Positions 51,192 through 59,714 of a stretch of DNA of 64,000 nt are shown here, one piece after another. The notes beneath the pieces were generated by a model that worked only from the letters and a program-made list of their open reading frames with translations, was not told where the DNA came from and made no database searches. The translations under genes and the position numbers were made by a program. Origin of the DNA: Natronococcus sp. A-GB1 (GTDB lineage Archaea > Halobacteriota > Halobacteria > Halobacteriales > Natrialbaceae). Positions within the stretch are counted from its first letter, which is position 1. Every line of letters starts with the position of its first letter. Where the stretch lies: positions 1-64,000 of the forward strand of contig NZ_JARUKW010000001.1 in assembly GCF_029688845.1 (NCBI RefSeq), in the 5' to 3' direction.

Positions 51192-52769
51192 TTAGCTAAA
51201 GAGGCCGATACCGAGCCCACTGCTCGAGTTGTTCGAGGCGTTCGACGGGTCCGAGGCGTTCTCGTCGCCGCCGTCGTTGGACGCATTCGGCGTCACCCCG
51301 TCGGCAGTCCCGTTGGACTCGTTCGCAGTGTCGTTATCCTCGTTCTCGAGGACCTCGTCGTCACTGGTTTCGTTGGGAGCCATGTCGTCGGTCTCGTTAG
51401 CGGAGACGTTCTGATCGGGTTCATCGCCAGCGGTTTCGTTTTCCGGGCCGTCGTCGTCGTCACCGTTAGTGATCGTCTCGTTATCGTCGTCCCCGTTGAC
51501 CACTGTGTCGTCCTCACCATTCTCGTCATCCGCGTCGTCCTCGTCGTCTATCTCGTCCTCATCGTCATCCGTGCCGTCGTCATCATCCTCGTCGCCCGCG
51601 TCGTCGTCATTTCCCTCTTCGTCCTCCTCACCGTCTTCGTCGCCATCTCCGTTCTCGTCACCTGCATCCTCTTCTCCCTCGTCTTCGTCATCGTCCTCTT
51701 CGTCCTCCTCGCCATCGTCGTTATCCCCGTTTTCGTCACCTACGTCGTCGTCATCGTCTTCGTCATCCTCTTCCTCGCCGCCTTCGTCATTTCCCTCTTC
51801 GTCCTCCTCGTCTTCGTCGGCCTCGTCCTCATTTCCCGAATCGTCCTCCTCGTCGGTGTCATCGTCGTCATCTCCGTTTTCGTCGTCAGCCGGATCATCA
51901 TCATCATCGTCGTCGGCTGGGTCGTCGTCCGGCTCGTCGTCATCTGGATCTTCGTCAACCGGCTCGTCGTCAACCGGCTCGTCGTCAACCGGCTCGTCGT
52001 CAACCGGCTCGTCGTCAACCGGCTCGTCGTCATCGTCGTCGTCAACCGGCTCGTCGTCATCGTCGTCGTCAACCGGCTCATCGTCATCGTCGTCGTCAAC
52101 CGGCTCGTCGTCATCGTCGTCGTCAACCGGCTCGTCGTCATCGTCGTCGTCAACCGGCTCGTCGTCGTCATCAACTGGATCCTCGTCATCGTCCGGCTCA
52201 CCAGCATCGTCGTCCTCCTCTTCTGGCTCGTAGGACTCCTCGCCCGGATCGCCGATCTCGAGTTCGTACGACGCCGTTCCCTCGCAGTTGCTCAGCGGGA
52301 ACGAGTAGACGGCACTCTCGCCTGACTCGGGACTCGACTCGTCCGCGAAGTGGATGCTCGCGAGTTCGTCGCCGTCCTCGTCGTAGACCCGCGCCTCCAT
52401 GTCGACGGTGATCTCCTCGTCGCCGACGTTCTCGAGTTCGACGTGGACGTTACACTCGTCGCCCGGCGGGTCGTCCGCCCAGGTGAAGGTGTGACGCAGG
52501 GCCTCGAGGGTGTCGCTGGCGGCGCCGGAGATGATGACCTCGCCGTCGATCGACTGGTCCTCGTACTGGCCTTGTTCGTCCTCGGCCTCCTCGTCGTCGA
52601 CATCGTCATCGTCGTCGGCGTCGTCCCACTCCTCCGGTCCGTCGCCGTCCCTGGCCGACTCGTTGTCCGATCCGTTCTCCTCGTCGTCCTCGATGGCGCT
52701 ACATCCCGCCAGGATGGCCGAAAGTGATACCCCCGCAGCCGTGCTGAACTCGCGCCGGTTTAGATCCAT
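51192..52769 (-). CDS. Tat lipoprotein with a long acidic repeat region
   Basis: A 525-residue surface protein. The N-terminus NRREFSTAAGVSLSAILAGC is a Tat signal with lipobox Cys (about residue 23). Residues about 70-185 form a folded domain (EVIISGAASDTLEALRHTFT to YELEIGDPGEES). The rest is almost all Asp, Glu, Asn and Gly, including EPVDD and EPVDDDDDD repeats (about residues 205-270). Downstream Asn/Thr/Ser sequons (NETI, NETS, NASN) suggest glycosylation. The gene is real; the extensive forward-strand ORF opposite is a repeat shadow. It may act as a hydrated stalk or ion buffer at the cell surface. Confidence 0.82.
   Translation of the reverse strand: MDLNRREFSTAAGVSLSAILAGCSAIEDDEENGSDNESARDGDGPEEWDDADDDDDVDDEEAEDEQGQYEDQSIDGEVIISGAASDTLEALRHTFTWADDPPGDECNVHVELENVGDEEITVDMEARVYDEDGDELASIHFADESSPESGESAVYSFPLSNCEGTASYELEIGDPGEESYEPEEEDDDAGEPDDDEDPVDDDDEPVDDDDDDEPVDDDDDDEPVDDDDDDEPVDDDDDDEPVDDDDDDEPVDDEPVDDEPVDDEPVDDEPVDEDPDDDEPDDDPADDDDDDDPADDENGDDDDDTDEEDDSGNEDEADEDEEDEEGNDEGGEEEDDEDDDDDVGDENGDNDDGEEDEEDDDEDEGEEDAGDENGDGDEDGEEDEEGNDDDAGDEDDDDGTDDDEDEIDDEDDADDENGEDDTVVNGDDDNETITNGDDDDGPENETAGDEPDQNVSANETDDMAPNETSDDEVLENEDNDTANESNGTADGVTPNASNDGGDENASDPSNASNNSSSGLGIGLFS
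51961..52155. repeat. Coding tandem repeats: 4 x 15 bp then 5 x 27 bp
   Basis: 51961-52020 is four perfect copies of GGCTCGTCGTCAACC. 52021-52155 is five copies of a 27-bp unit that begins with the same 12 bases (one copy has a single mismatch at 52080). All units are in frame and encode EPVDD and EPVDDDDDD of the lipoprotein, so length changes by slippage would not break the gene. Confidence 0.9.
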
Positions 52770-52931
52770 GTGACTCTCGTAGTGACCGCCCGCTGCTTGG
52801 CTCTCGATACGCGTCCTCTGGGTCAGAGGTTCGGAGCTCCCCCGTGTTTAGCTCGTCGGATCAGCCCAGAAGCGTTCAGCGTAGTGATATCATCGAGAGG
52901 TGGTATTCCTTCTGCAGGCACTGTCAACCGC

Positions 52932-54917
52932 TCAGGAAGAAACCGGATCGATCCGGTCCTCGCGGTCTGCCTCGTAGATCCGCTCGACCCGATCCTCGAA
53001 GCGGTCGAGGATGACCCGTCGCTTCTTCTTCATCGTCGGCGTCAACATGTCGTTCTCCTCGGTGAACTCCCGCGGGACGAGTTCGAACCGTTTGATCGTC
53101 TCGTGTTTCTCAAAGTTCTCGTTGACCTCGGCCACCGTCTCACCGACGTATTCTCGGACGCGCTCGTCGTCGCACATCGCCTGCGGGTCCTCGGGGAGGT
53201 CGATCCCCTGTTCGTCGGCCCACTCGCGGACGTGGTCCGTGTTGGGGACGAGCAGGGCGCCGACGAACTTCTCGCCGTCGCCGACGACCATACACTGCTC
53301 GACGACCTCGCTGGCCGCGAACGCGTCCTCGATCGGGCCGGGCGCGACGTTCTTGCCGGTCGAGAGGACGAGGATCTGCTTGACCCGATCTCGGAACTCG
53401 ATGTAGTCGTCGGGACGGAGGTGAACGATATCGCCGGTTCGGAACCAGCGGGTGCCGTCGTCGTCCTCGAGGAACGACTCCGTCGTCGCGCCGGGCTTGT
53501 TCCAGTACCCCTGGGTGACGTTCGGGCCGCTGACGAGCAGTTCGCCGACCTCGCCGGGATCGTCGAACGTCTCCCCCTCGACGAGCGAGTCGTCGATCCG
53601 GACGTCGACGCCGGGAAGCGGCGGCCCGATGGTTCCGATCTCGGGCGCCTCGGGTGGGTTGACCGAGACAACGGGAGCGGTCTCGGTGAGTCCGTACCCC
53701 TCGTAGATCGGCAGTCCCATCGCGTGGTACAGCGTACAGAGTTCCTTCGAGAGGCTCCCACCGCCGCTGATCAGGAGCTCGATCTCGCCGCCCAGCGCCT
53801 CCCGAACGTTCGAGAAGACCAGTTTGTCCGCAAGCGACTGCTTCGCGCTGAGGACGGGGCCGGGATCGTCGCTCTCCTGGTACTCGACGCCGACGTCGGT
53901 CGCCCACTCGAAGATCCGCTTTTTGACCCCCGACTCGCTGGCCTGCTCGCGGATCGTGTCGTAGATCTTCTCGTAGACGCGGGGGACGCTGGTCGCCGTG
54001 TCCGGCTGTACCGTCCCGAAGTCCTCCTTGAGCGTGTCGGTGCTCTCCGCGTAGGCGACGCAGGCGCCGCTGGCGAACAGCAGGAAGTGTCCCGACGTGC
54101 GCTCGAAGACGTGTGCCAGCGGGAGATAGGAGACGGACTGAACGGTCTCGTCGATGACCGGCAGCTCGTCGTCCTTGTCGGGGCGCGGCCCGTAGCGCTT
54201 GCGGACCTGGCTGACGTTCGACCGGAAGTTTCGGTGGGTGAGCTGGACGCCCTTGGGCTGGCCCGTCGTCCCGCTCGTGTAGATGAGGCTGGCCAGGTCG
54301 TCCATGTCGGGCGCGTCGAGCCACCCCTCGTAGCGGTCGAGGTCAAACGTCTCTTCGCCCCTATCGTGAACCTCTGCGAGGGTCAGGACGTCGTCGCGCT
54401 CGTCGTACCCCTCGAGGCGATCCATCGAGACGATGAACTCGAGGTCGAGGTCGTCCTCGACCTCGAGGACGCGCTCGACCAGCCGTTCGTTCTCGACGAC
54501 GACCGCGGTGGCGTCGGGATCGTCGAGCAGGTACCGAACCTGGTTGGGCGAGGAGCTCTCGTAGACGGTCGTGATAACCGCGCCCGCCGAAAGCAGTGCG
54601 AAGTCGGACTGGGCCCACTCCATGCGGGTGTCGGCGAAGATGCCGACGCGATCACCCTGCTCGACGCCAAGGTCGCGAAAGCCCGCCGCGAGGTTGCGGA
54701 CGACGTTTCGCATCTGCGTGTAGGAGATCGCCCGGAACGCGTCGGGATCGGCAGGCTCGAGGACCGACTCGGTCAGCGAGCGGTCGTAGATGCCGCCCTT
54801 GTACCGCTGTGCCGGTCGGTTCGGGTGGCGCTCGACGGCGTCGTCGAACATCCGACCGAGCGTCGTTTCGCCGGTGACCTCGTCCTCGTATTCTCGTTCG
54901 GCGTCCCGCCAGTGCAT
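52932..54917 (-). CDS. Long-chain acyl-CoA synthetase (AMP-binding)
   Basis: A 661-residue ANL-superfamily enzyme that adenylates and thioesterifies fatty acids. A3 motif YTSGTTGQPKG (about residue 214), A5 YEGYGLTETAP (about 400), A7 WFRTGDIV (about 490) and A8 RVKQILVLSTGKN are all present, and the Lys near the C-terminus lies in MLTPTMKKKRR. The long variant (over 600 residues) fits the FadD15-like long-chain type. It starts at ATG 54917, and the 162 nt before the Asp-rich lipoprotein hold no other gene. Together with the thiolase at 41252 it suggests fatty-acid use. Confidence 0.94.
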   Translation of the reverse strand: MHWRDAEREYEDEVTGETTLGRMFDDAVERHPNRPAQRYKGGIYDRSLTESVLEPADPDAFRAISYTQMRNVVRNLAAGFRDLGVEQGDRVGIFADTRMEWAQSDFALLSAGAVITTVYESSSPNQVRYLLDDPDATAVVVENERLVERVLEVEDDLDLEFIVSMDRLEGYDERDDVLTLAEVHDRGEETFDLDRYEGWLDAPDMDDLASLIYTSGTTGQPKGVQLTHRNFRSNVSQVRKRYGPRPDKDDELPVIDETVQSVSYLPLAHVFERTSGHFLLFASGACVAYAESTDTLKEDFGTVQPDTATSVPRVYEKIYDTIREQASESGVKKRIFEWATDVGVEYQESDDPGPVLSAKQSLADKLVFSNVREALGGEIELLISGGGSLSKELCTLYHAMGLPIYEGYGLTETAPVVSVNPPEAPEIGTIGPPLPGVDVRIDDSLVEGETFDDPGEVGELLVSGPNVTQGYWNKPGATTESFLEDDDGTRWFRTGDIVHLRPDDYIEFRDRVKQILVLSTGKNVAPGPIEDAFAASEVVEQCMVVGDGEKFVGALLVPNTDHVREWADEQGIDLPEDPQAMCDDERVREYVGETVAEVNENFEKHETIKRFELVPREFTEENDMLTPTMKKKRRVILDRFEDRVERIYEADREDRIDPVSS

Positions 54918-55040
54918 ATACGTGTGACAGAACCTCCCGAGCGATAAAACGTGATGAAACTGAATACATCTGTCACCGCGTTTATTGGTGAGCTGGAACG
55001 GTGACTGCGTCGAAAACAGGCAGTCGGGCGGTCCCGACGG

Positions 55041-55961
55041 TCAGTCTCTGTGGTCCAAGTAGCCGACGACGCCACGGACGTTCATACCGGCCTCGGCGCC
55101 GGCCTTGTGCTCGCCCCACGCGTCGCCGAGATCCGACTTCGAGGCGAAGTGGTCGACGAGCGCCTCGTCGTCCTCGAACTCCTCGCGTTTCTCCTCGACG
55201 TCCCGGACCCACTCCTCGAGGACGGTCGCGTACTCCTCGAGGACCGCCTCGGCGTCGTCGCCGACGTAGCGCGGCCCGAAGTGGGCGTAACAGAGGACGT
55301 CGGGATCGATCGCTTTGAGGGTCTCGACGTCCTCGAGACAGCGCTCGAGGTGGAAGTTCGACGGCGGCGAGGTCTCCTGGATTTCCTCGCGTTCAGGCTC
55401 CCAGATCCCCGCGGCGTCGGCGGTAAACACCGCGTCGTTCTCGGGATCTTCGAAGACGACTTGGTGGGGGGCGTGGCCGGGCATCTCGTGAACCCGAAGC
55501 TCGTGAATTCCGAGGTCGATCGTGTCGCCGTCCTCGATCTCGACGATCCGCTCCTCGGGGACCGGCTTCGGCTCGACGTAGTACTGCCACTGGTCGCCGA
55601 CGGCGGCTTTCGTTCCCTCGACCAGCCGCGAGGGGTCTGCGAGGTGGGAGGTGCCGATCGGATGGACGTAGACGTCGGCGTTCGGGCACGCTTCGGCCAG
55701 AAAGCCCGCGCCGCCGGCGTGGTCGAGGTGGATGTGCGTGACGGCGATGACCTCGAGCTCCTCGGGTGCGATGCCGACTTCCTCGAGGGCCTCGAGGATC
55801 CGCTCGTAGTTGGTCCCGATCCCGGTGTCGACGATGGCGGGTCGCTCGTCGTTGACGATGTAGACGGCGCCGTACCCGCTGGTCTCGTACATTCCCGTAT
55901 CCACGTAGTAGAGGTCCGAACAATCGCCGGCCGTAACCTGGCGGACGTCACCGATTTCCAT
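55041..55961 (-). CDS. MBL-fold metallohydrolase
   Basis: A 306-residue metallo-beta-lactamase-fold hydrolase. VTHIHLDHAGG (HxHxDH, about residues 75-85), a downstream His in EMPGHAPHQVV (about 158) and the Asp of FTADAAG (about 181) form the di-metal site. The last His in CYAHFGPRY completes it. The substrate is unknown; many haloarchaeal members are glyoxalase- or ribonuclease-like, but the extra 80 acidic helical residues at the C-terminus are not typical. Standing alone between the acyl-CoA synthetase and the CDF gene. Confidence 0.88.
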   Translation of the reverse strand: MEIGDVRQVTAGDCSDLYYVDTGMYETSGYGAVYIVNDERPAIVDTGIGTNYERILEALEEVGIAPEELEVIAVTHIHLDHAGGAGFLAEACPNADVYVHPIGTSHLADPSRLVEGTKAAVGDQWQYYVEPKPVPEERIVEIEDGDTIDLGIHELRVHEMPGHAPHQVVFEDPENDAVFTADAAGIWEPEREEIQETSPPSNFHLERCLEDVETLKAIDPDVLCYAHFGPRYVGDDAEAVLEEYATVLEEWVRDVEEKREEFEDDEALVDHFASKSDLGDAWGEHKAGAEAGMNVRGVVGYLDHRD

Positions 55962-56009
55962 ACCGGTAGGCTGTCGGGAGATAAAATAAAAGCTGGCGTC
56001 TCGGCCAGG

Positions 56010-56909
56010 CTACCGGTCACGGCGGTCCTTCCACTCGCCGATCCCCGAGGGATCGAGGTGGACGTGGGCGTCGCCGACGTCCTCGAGCCCGCGGAGGCTG
56101 GCGACCAGTTCCGACTCGACGTCGTGGGCCTGCCGAAACGGCATGTCGCCGTCGACTTCGACGTGGACCTCGACCTCGAGGACGGGGCCGTCGTAGAAGA
56201 CGGTGAGGTCATGGATCCCCTCGACGGCGGGGTGGTCCCGGAGGATCTCGGTCACCTCCGCTCGCTTCGTCGGGCCGGGCGACGCGCCGACGAGGTAGCC
56301 GACGTTCTCGCGGCCGATCTCGACGCCCTGGTAGATGACGAGCAGGCTGACGAGCCCGCCAGCGATCGGATCGAGCAGCGGGAAGCCGAGCAGGACGCCG
56401 AGCACACCGACGACCGCAGCAAAGGAGGTGTAGATGTCGTTGAGACAGTCCGTCGCCAGCGCCTCGAGGGCGGTCGAGCCGATCGCCTCGTTGATGTACT
56501 CGGTGTAGCGGTAAACCAGATACATGTCGACGATCGCGAACGCGAGCGCGCCGAGCAACAGCGGGTGGAAGACGACGTCGACGCCGTGGGCGACTCCCTG
56601 TGCGGACTCGTACAGCAGGTTCAGTCCAAGTAGCGCGATCACCGCGCCGACGAACAGCGCCGTCAGCGGCTCGATTCGGTCGTGGCCGTGTGGATGGGTG
56701 TCGTCGGGTTCGTCGAAGGAACTCCGGCCCCAGACGAGCACGACGACGCTTGCGACGAGATCCGCGATCGAGTGGGCCGCGTCGGCCACGAGCGCGACGC
56801 TCCCGAAGGCCAGTCCCACGGCGCCCTCGACGACGATCTTGACGGCGTTGCCGAGGACGTTCGCCCACGACGCACGCGTGAATCCGTCGCGGCCCGCCTC
56901 GTCGACCAT
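56010..56909 (-). CDS. Cation diffusion facilitator (CDF) metal exporter
   Basis: A 299-residue metal/proton antiporter with six TM helices. TM2 holds ALVADAAHSIADLVAS with His and Asp ligands (about residues 40-55), TM5 has ATDCLNDIYTSF, and the loop contains HPHGHDR. The cytoplasmic C-terminal domain (about 215-299) ends in AHVHLDPSG. It likely exports Mn, Fe or Zn. The ATG at 56909 is 6 nt downstream of a perfect inverted repeat that covers the TATA box, so expression is likely repressor-controlled. Confidence 0.93.
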   Translation of the reverse strand: MVDEAGRDGFTRASWANVLGNAVKIVVEGAVGLAFGSVALVADAAHSIADLVASVVVLVWGRSSFDEPDDTHPHGHDRIEPLTALFVGAVIALLGLNLLYESAQGVAHGVDVVFHPLLLGALAFAIVDMYLVYRYTEYINEAIGSTALEALATDCLNDIYTSFAAVVGVLGVLLGFPLLDPIAGGLVSLLVIYQGVEIGRENVGYLVGASPGPTKRAEVTEILRDHPAVEGIHDLTVFYDGPVLEVEVHVEVDGDMPFRQAHDVESELVASLRGLEDVGDAHVHLDPSGIGEWKDRRDR

Positions 56910-56914
56910 ACGCT

Positions 56915-56933
56915 GTTTAGAGACAGTCTAAAC
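56915..56933. promoter_or_regulatory. Inverted-repeat operator over the CDF promoter
   Basis: GTTTAGA GACAG TCTAAAC is a perfect 7-bp inverted repeat with a 5-nt spacer. On the minus strand its first half (TTTAGA) is at the TATA position, 19-24 nt before the ATG, so a bound protein would block transcription. TTAG-N7-CTAA fits DtxR/SirR-type operators. A nearly identical site is upstream of the mgtE leader ORF (59715-59733). Confidence 0.65.
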
Positions 56934-57010
56934 TTGGATCTTTTCCTTCCCGACGGCGTCCGTCGGGCTTTCGCAATCCTCATTTGGGTGGTGTGAGAAC
57001 GGTCCGCTAT

Positions 57011-57157
57011 CCGGGCGATGGGGCCCGCCTGCCACAACCGCCGGCGACTCGTTCACCGCGTTCGCGGTCGCGCGCTGCCCGCAGCCGCGTGCCGCTTGCG
57101 CAACCGCTCGGTCCATCCGCGGGACCGACCGTACGACCGGCTGACGGTCCCTGCTAT
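57011..57157 (+). promoter_or_regulatory. Fluoride riboswitch (crcB motif) with extended P3
   Basis: GGGCGATGGGGCCCGCC (57013-57029) and CTGACGGTCCCTGC (57141-57154) match the two conserved halves of the crcB RNA motif (GGCGATG-GGCCCGCC and CTGATGGCCTCTAC in Thermotoga). GGGGCC (57020-57025) pairs with GGTCCC (57146-57151), and GCCGG (57040-57044) pairs with CCGGC (57137-57141). About 92 nt are inserted in P3, where the Thermotoga RNA has only a short loop. It ends about 10 nt before crcB, so control of translation start is likely. Confidence 0.85.
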
Positions 57158-57166
57158 CAGTCAGCC

Positions 57167-57577
57167 ATGAGAGATCATCCGCTCGTCCGACTCGAGACGC
57201 TCGCACTGATCGCGATCGGTGGCTTCGCCGGCTCGAACCTCCGGTTCTTTACCCTGGGTCTCCTCTCCGACGTCCTCGCCGTACTCGTCGTCAACGTCGT
57301 CGGAAGCTTCCTGCTCGGCTTCGTCGTCTACGAGGCCCAGTACACCGGCGTCGTCGACCGAAAGGCCAAGCTGGTGTTTACCACCGGCTTTCTCTCCTCG
57401 CTGACGACCTACAGCACGTTCGCGGTCCAGACCGCCATCGCCGCCGAGCCGTGGCTGCTCGTCGGCATCGTCGTCGCCAACTACGGACTCGGCTTCACCG
57501 GCGTGCTCGCGGGACGGGAGCTCGCCCGCAAGGTCCGCGACTGGCGGCCGGCGGCAGCCGGCGGTGAGACGGCGTGA
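57167..57577 (+). CDS. crcB: Fluoride channel Fluc/CrcB, first subunit
   Basis: A 136-residue, four-TM protein that lets fluoride out of the cell. Family marks: GGFAGSNLRFF near the N-terminus, VLVVNVVGSFLLGF (about residues 37-50), and TTGFLSSLTTYSTFA with the polar track (about 71-85). In most organisms with two adjacent small crcB genes the two proteins form a heterodimer in opposite orientation. The ATG at 57167 lies right after a fluoride riboswitch. The stop overlaps the start of the second crcB by 4 nt (GTGA). Confidence 0.95.
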   Translation: MRDHPLVRLETLALIAIGGFAGSNLRFFTLGLLSDVLAVLVVNVVGSFLLGFVVYEAQYTGVVDRKAKLVFTTGFLSSLTTYSTFAVQTAIAAEPWLLVGIVVANYGLGFTGVLAGRELARKVRDWRPAAAGGETA

Positions 57578-58005
57578 TCGCGCTCGAGTCGCCGGCGTCG
57601 GCCCTCGCCGTCGTCCTCGTTCTCGAGCCCGTCATCGAGGACGGCGCCCTCGAGTTCGAGGCCGCCCACCTCGTCGGTATCGGCGGTGCGATCGGTGCCC
57701 TGTTGCGCTACGCCGTCTACGAGCAGCTCTCTGACGAGCGCTACCCGTGGCCGACGCTGGTCGTCAACGTCGTCGGGAGCTTCGTCTTCGGTGCGGCGAC
57801 GTTCGCGGGTGCGGGCGAGTCGGTGATTCAGCTGGTCGGGATCGGCATCTGCGGCGCGTTCACCACGTTCTCGTCGTTCTCGGTCGAGACGGTCCAGCTC
57901 TACGAGCGCGGGGATCGAAAGGTCGCGGTCGCGAACGCGGCGGGGAACCTCGCGCTCTCGCTCGCGGCGATCGGGTTGGCCTGGGTGCTCGTTTCCGCAC
58001 TTTAG
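57574..58005 (+). CDS. crcB: Fluoride channel Fluc/CrcB, second subunit
   Basis: A 143-residue partner of the first CrcB: GGAIGALLRYAVYE, then WPTLVVNVVGSFVFGAATF, then GICGAFTTFSSFSVETVQL (the Phe-box/polar track) and four TM helices. Initiation is GTG at 57574, overlapping the stop of the first gene, so the two are co-translated from the riboswitch-controlled mRNA. It ends 4 nt into the convergent UspA gene. Confidence 0.95.
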   Translation: MIALESPASALAVVLVLEPVIEDGALEFEAAHLVGIGGAIGALLRYAVYEQLSDERYPWPTLVVNVVGSFVFGAATFAGAGESVIQLVGIGICGAFTTFSSFSVETVQLYERGDRKVAVANAAGNLALSLAAIGLAWVLVSAL

Positions 58006-58439
58006 GCCTCGCGGTCGTTGATCACCGTAACCGGGACGGCCGCGCGCCGAACGACCGTTTCGGCCACGCTTCCCAAAAGGTATCTCGCGACGCCCTCGCG
58101 TCCGTGACTGCCGAGAACGATCCTGTCGGCGCCGTGGTCGTCGGCGTAGCGCACGATGGTCCGAGCCGGATCGCCCGCCTCGACGACCGTTCCGACCGAG
58201 ACGTCGTCCGGCAGCGTCTCCTCGAGGGACTCGAGGACGGCCTCGCCCTTCTCGCGTTCGGATGTGTACTCGTCCTCGGTCGTGTAGCCCGGGTAGGCGC
58301 GCTGGCGGCTGTAGTCGGTCATCGGATCGACGACGTACAGCAGGGTTAGCTCGGCGTCGGGGAACTGCTCGAGAGCGTACTCGAGCGCTGCACGGGACGG
58401 ACGGGAGCCGTCGACGGGGACGAGAACGTGCGCTGTCAT
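58002..58439 (-). CDS. Universal stress protein (UspA family)
   Basis: A 145-residue UspA-fold protein. The ATP-binding pattern GSHGREGVARYLLGSVAE (G-2x-G-9x-GS/T) is at about residues 115-132, and the first strand HVLVPVDGSRPSRAALEYAL is typical. It is likely a nucleotide-binding stress protein. It overlaps the convergent crcB pair by 4 nt, which has no functional meaning by itself. UspA genes next to ion transporters are common in haloarchaea. Confidence 0.9.
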   Translation of the reverse strand: MTAHVLVPVDGSRPSRAALEYALEQFPDAELTLLYVVDPMTDYSRQRAYPGYTTEDEYTSEREKGEAVLESLEETLPDDVSVGTVVEAGDPARTIVRYADDHGADRIVLGSHGREGVARYLLGSVAETVVRRAAVPVTVINDREA

Positions 58440-58492
58440 AGCAGAGTCATCGACGGCGACGAATAAAAATTACCGCGAAAACGAAGCCGCGT

Positions 58493-59548
58493 TTAGATCA
58501 GCTCGGCCAGCAGGACCGCCGCGAGCCCGAAGTAGATCAGGAGCGCGGTGATGTCCTTGACCGTCGTGATCAGCGGGTCCGACGCCGCGGCGGGGTCGAA
58601 ACCGAGCTTGTTCATGATCCAGGGGATCACGTAGCCGACGACCGACGCGACGACACAGACCGACACGAGGCCGACGAAGACGACCGTCGCCAGCTCGAGG
58701 GCGTAGGGCTCGTTGATCTGCCAGACGTAGGCCGCTGCGGCGCCGATGCCACCGATGATGAGGCCGATCAGGAGGCCGACTAGCCCCTCGCGGGCGAAGT
58801 GGCGCATCGCGTTTCGGTCGTCGATGTGACCGAGCGCGAGGCCGCGGACGAAGATCGTCGATGCCTGCGTACCGACGTTGCCGCCCATGTCCATGATGAC
58901 GGGAACGAAAAAGGCCAGTGCGACGACCGCCTCGAGCGTCTCCTCGAACTGTTCGATGACGCCGCCGGCCATCAGACCGCCCGCGAGGGCGATGATCAGC
59001 CACGGCAGCCGGAGTTTGAGAATACGCGTGATCGAGGACTCGAGGATCGCGGAGCTACGGGCGGTCTCGACGTCGGTAAAGGAAAAGCCCGCGCTCTTCA
59101 GGATGTCCTCGGTCGCCTCCTCCTCGACGACCTCGATCATGTCCTCGGTGCGGAGGACGCCGACGAGCATGCCCTCGTCGTCGATGACCGGCAGGGCGGG
59201 AAAGTCCCGCTCTGCGATCTCGTCGGCCGCGTGCTCGGGATCGGCGTCCGCATCAATCGTGACGAGGTCGGTGTGCATGTGGGTCTCGACGACGTCGTCT
59301 TCGGGCGCGTTGAGAAGCTCCCGAAGGGACATGACGCCGACGAGTCGGCCCGAATTATCGGTAACGTACAGGTAATAAACGGTGGTTTCGTCGGAAACGG
59401 GTTCGAAATCGCGGAACTGCTCGATCGCGTGTCCGACGAACGTCTCCTGGGTGACCGCGACGAAATCGGCCTCCGTGACGTCGGCGACGCGGTCGGCGTG
59501 GAACTCGGTACCGCCGTCGGCGGCGCGAGTGCGCTCAGCGTCCTCCAT
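58493..59548 (-). CDS. MgtE-type divalent cation transporter with CBS pair
   Basis: A 351-residue transporter. Two CBS domains (about residues 30-150, with VGVMSLRELLNAP and LVGVLRTEDMIEVV) lead into the five-TM MgtE domain (about 195-351), where FFVPVIMDMGGNVGTQAST is the pore-lining motif with the metal-binding Asp. The N-terminal MgtE_N helical domain of bacterial MgtE is absent. Start ATG 59548 is used, with GAGGTG before it; a GTG three codons upstream is possible. It is translated after, and overlaps by 14 nt, a 55-residue leader ORF. Transports Mg and possibly Mn. Confidence 0.92.
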   Translation of the reverse strand: MEDAERTRAADGGTEFHADRVADVTEADFVAVTQETFVGHAIEQFRDFEPVSDETTVYYLYVTDNSGRLVGVMSLRELLNAPEDDVVETHMHTDLVTIDADADPEHAADEIAERDFPALPVIDDEGMLVGVLRTEDMIEVVEEEATEDILKSAGFSFTDVETARSSAILESSITRILKLRLPWLIIALAGGLMAGGVIEQFEETLEAVVALAFFVPVIMDMGGNVGTQASTIFVRGLALGHIDDRNAMRHFAREGLVGLLIGLIIGGIGAAAAYVWQINEPYALELATVVFVGLVSVCVVASVVGYVIPWIMNKLGFDPAAASDPLITTVKDITALLIYFGLAAVLLAELI

Positions 59549-59702
59549 ACACCTCACCCCGGACGTGCGAGCCCATGGCCCCCGAAAACTCGCCTTCGAG
59601 CAGGTCGAGAATTAGCTCCTCGAGCGTACGACCGCGCTCGTGGTGTGTGTCATTGATAGTCGTCTCGGCGCCGAACGGATTGCTGTGGTTGGTGTTCAGC
59701 AT
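59535..59702 (-). CDS. 55-residue leader ORF upstream of mgtE
   Basis: ATG at 59702 encodes MLNTNHSNPFGAETTINDTH, continuing HERGRTLEELILDLLEGEFS, and ends at TGA 59535-59537, overlapping the mgtE start by 14 nt. A TTTTAG TATA box (59727-59732) sits about 25-30 nt upstream, so this ORF, not mgtE, is the first to be translated from a leaderless mRNA. The sequence has a predicted amphipathic helix (RTLEELILDLL) and four His. The function is unknown; it could be a small regulator of MgtE or a coupling leader. Confidence 0.6.
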   Translation of the reverse strand: MLNTNHSNPFGAETTINDTHHERGRTLEELILDLLEGEFSGAMGSHVRGEVYGGR

Positions 59703-59714
59703 ACGCTACTCGAT

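Noticed and set aside
51961-52155. Possible CRISPR-like regular repeats
   Set aside because: The units are contiguous 15- and 27-bp in-frame repeats with no unique spacers, and they encode the EPVDD stalk of a lipoprotein.
52770-54947. Forward-strand ORF of 725 codons opposite the acyl-CoA synthetase
   Set aside because: The minus-strand gene has all AMP-binding motifs; the forward ORF has Val/Leu/Asp-rich antisense composition and no motif.
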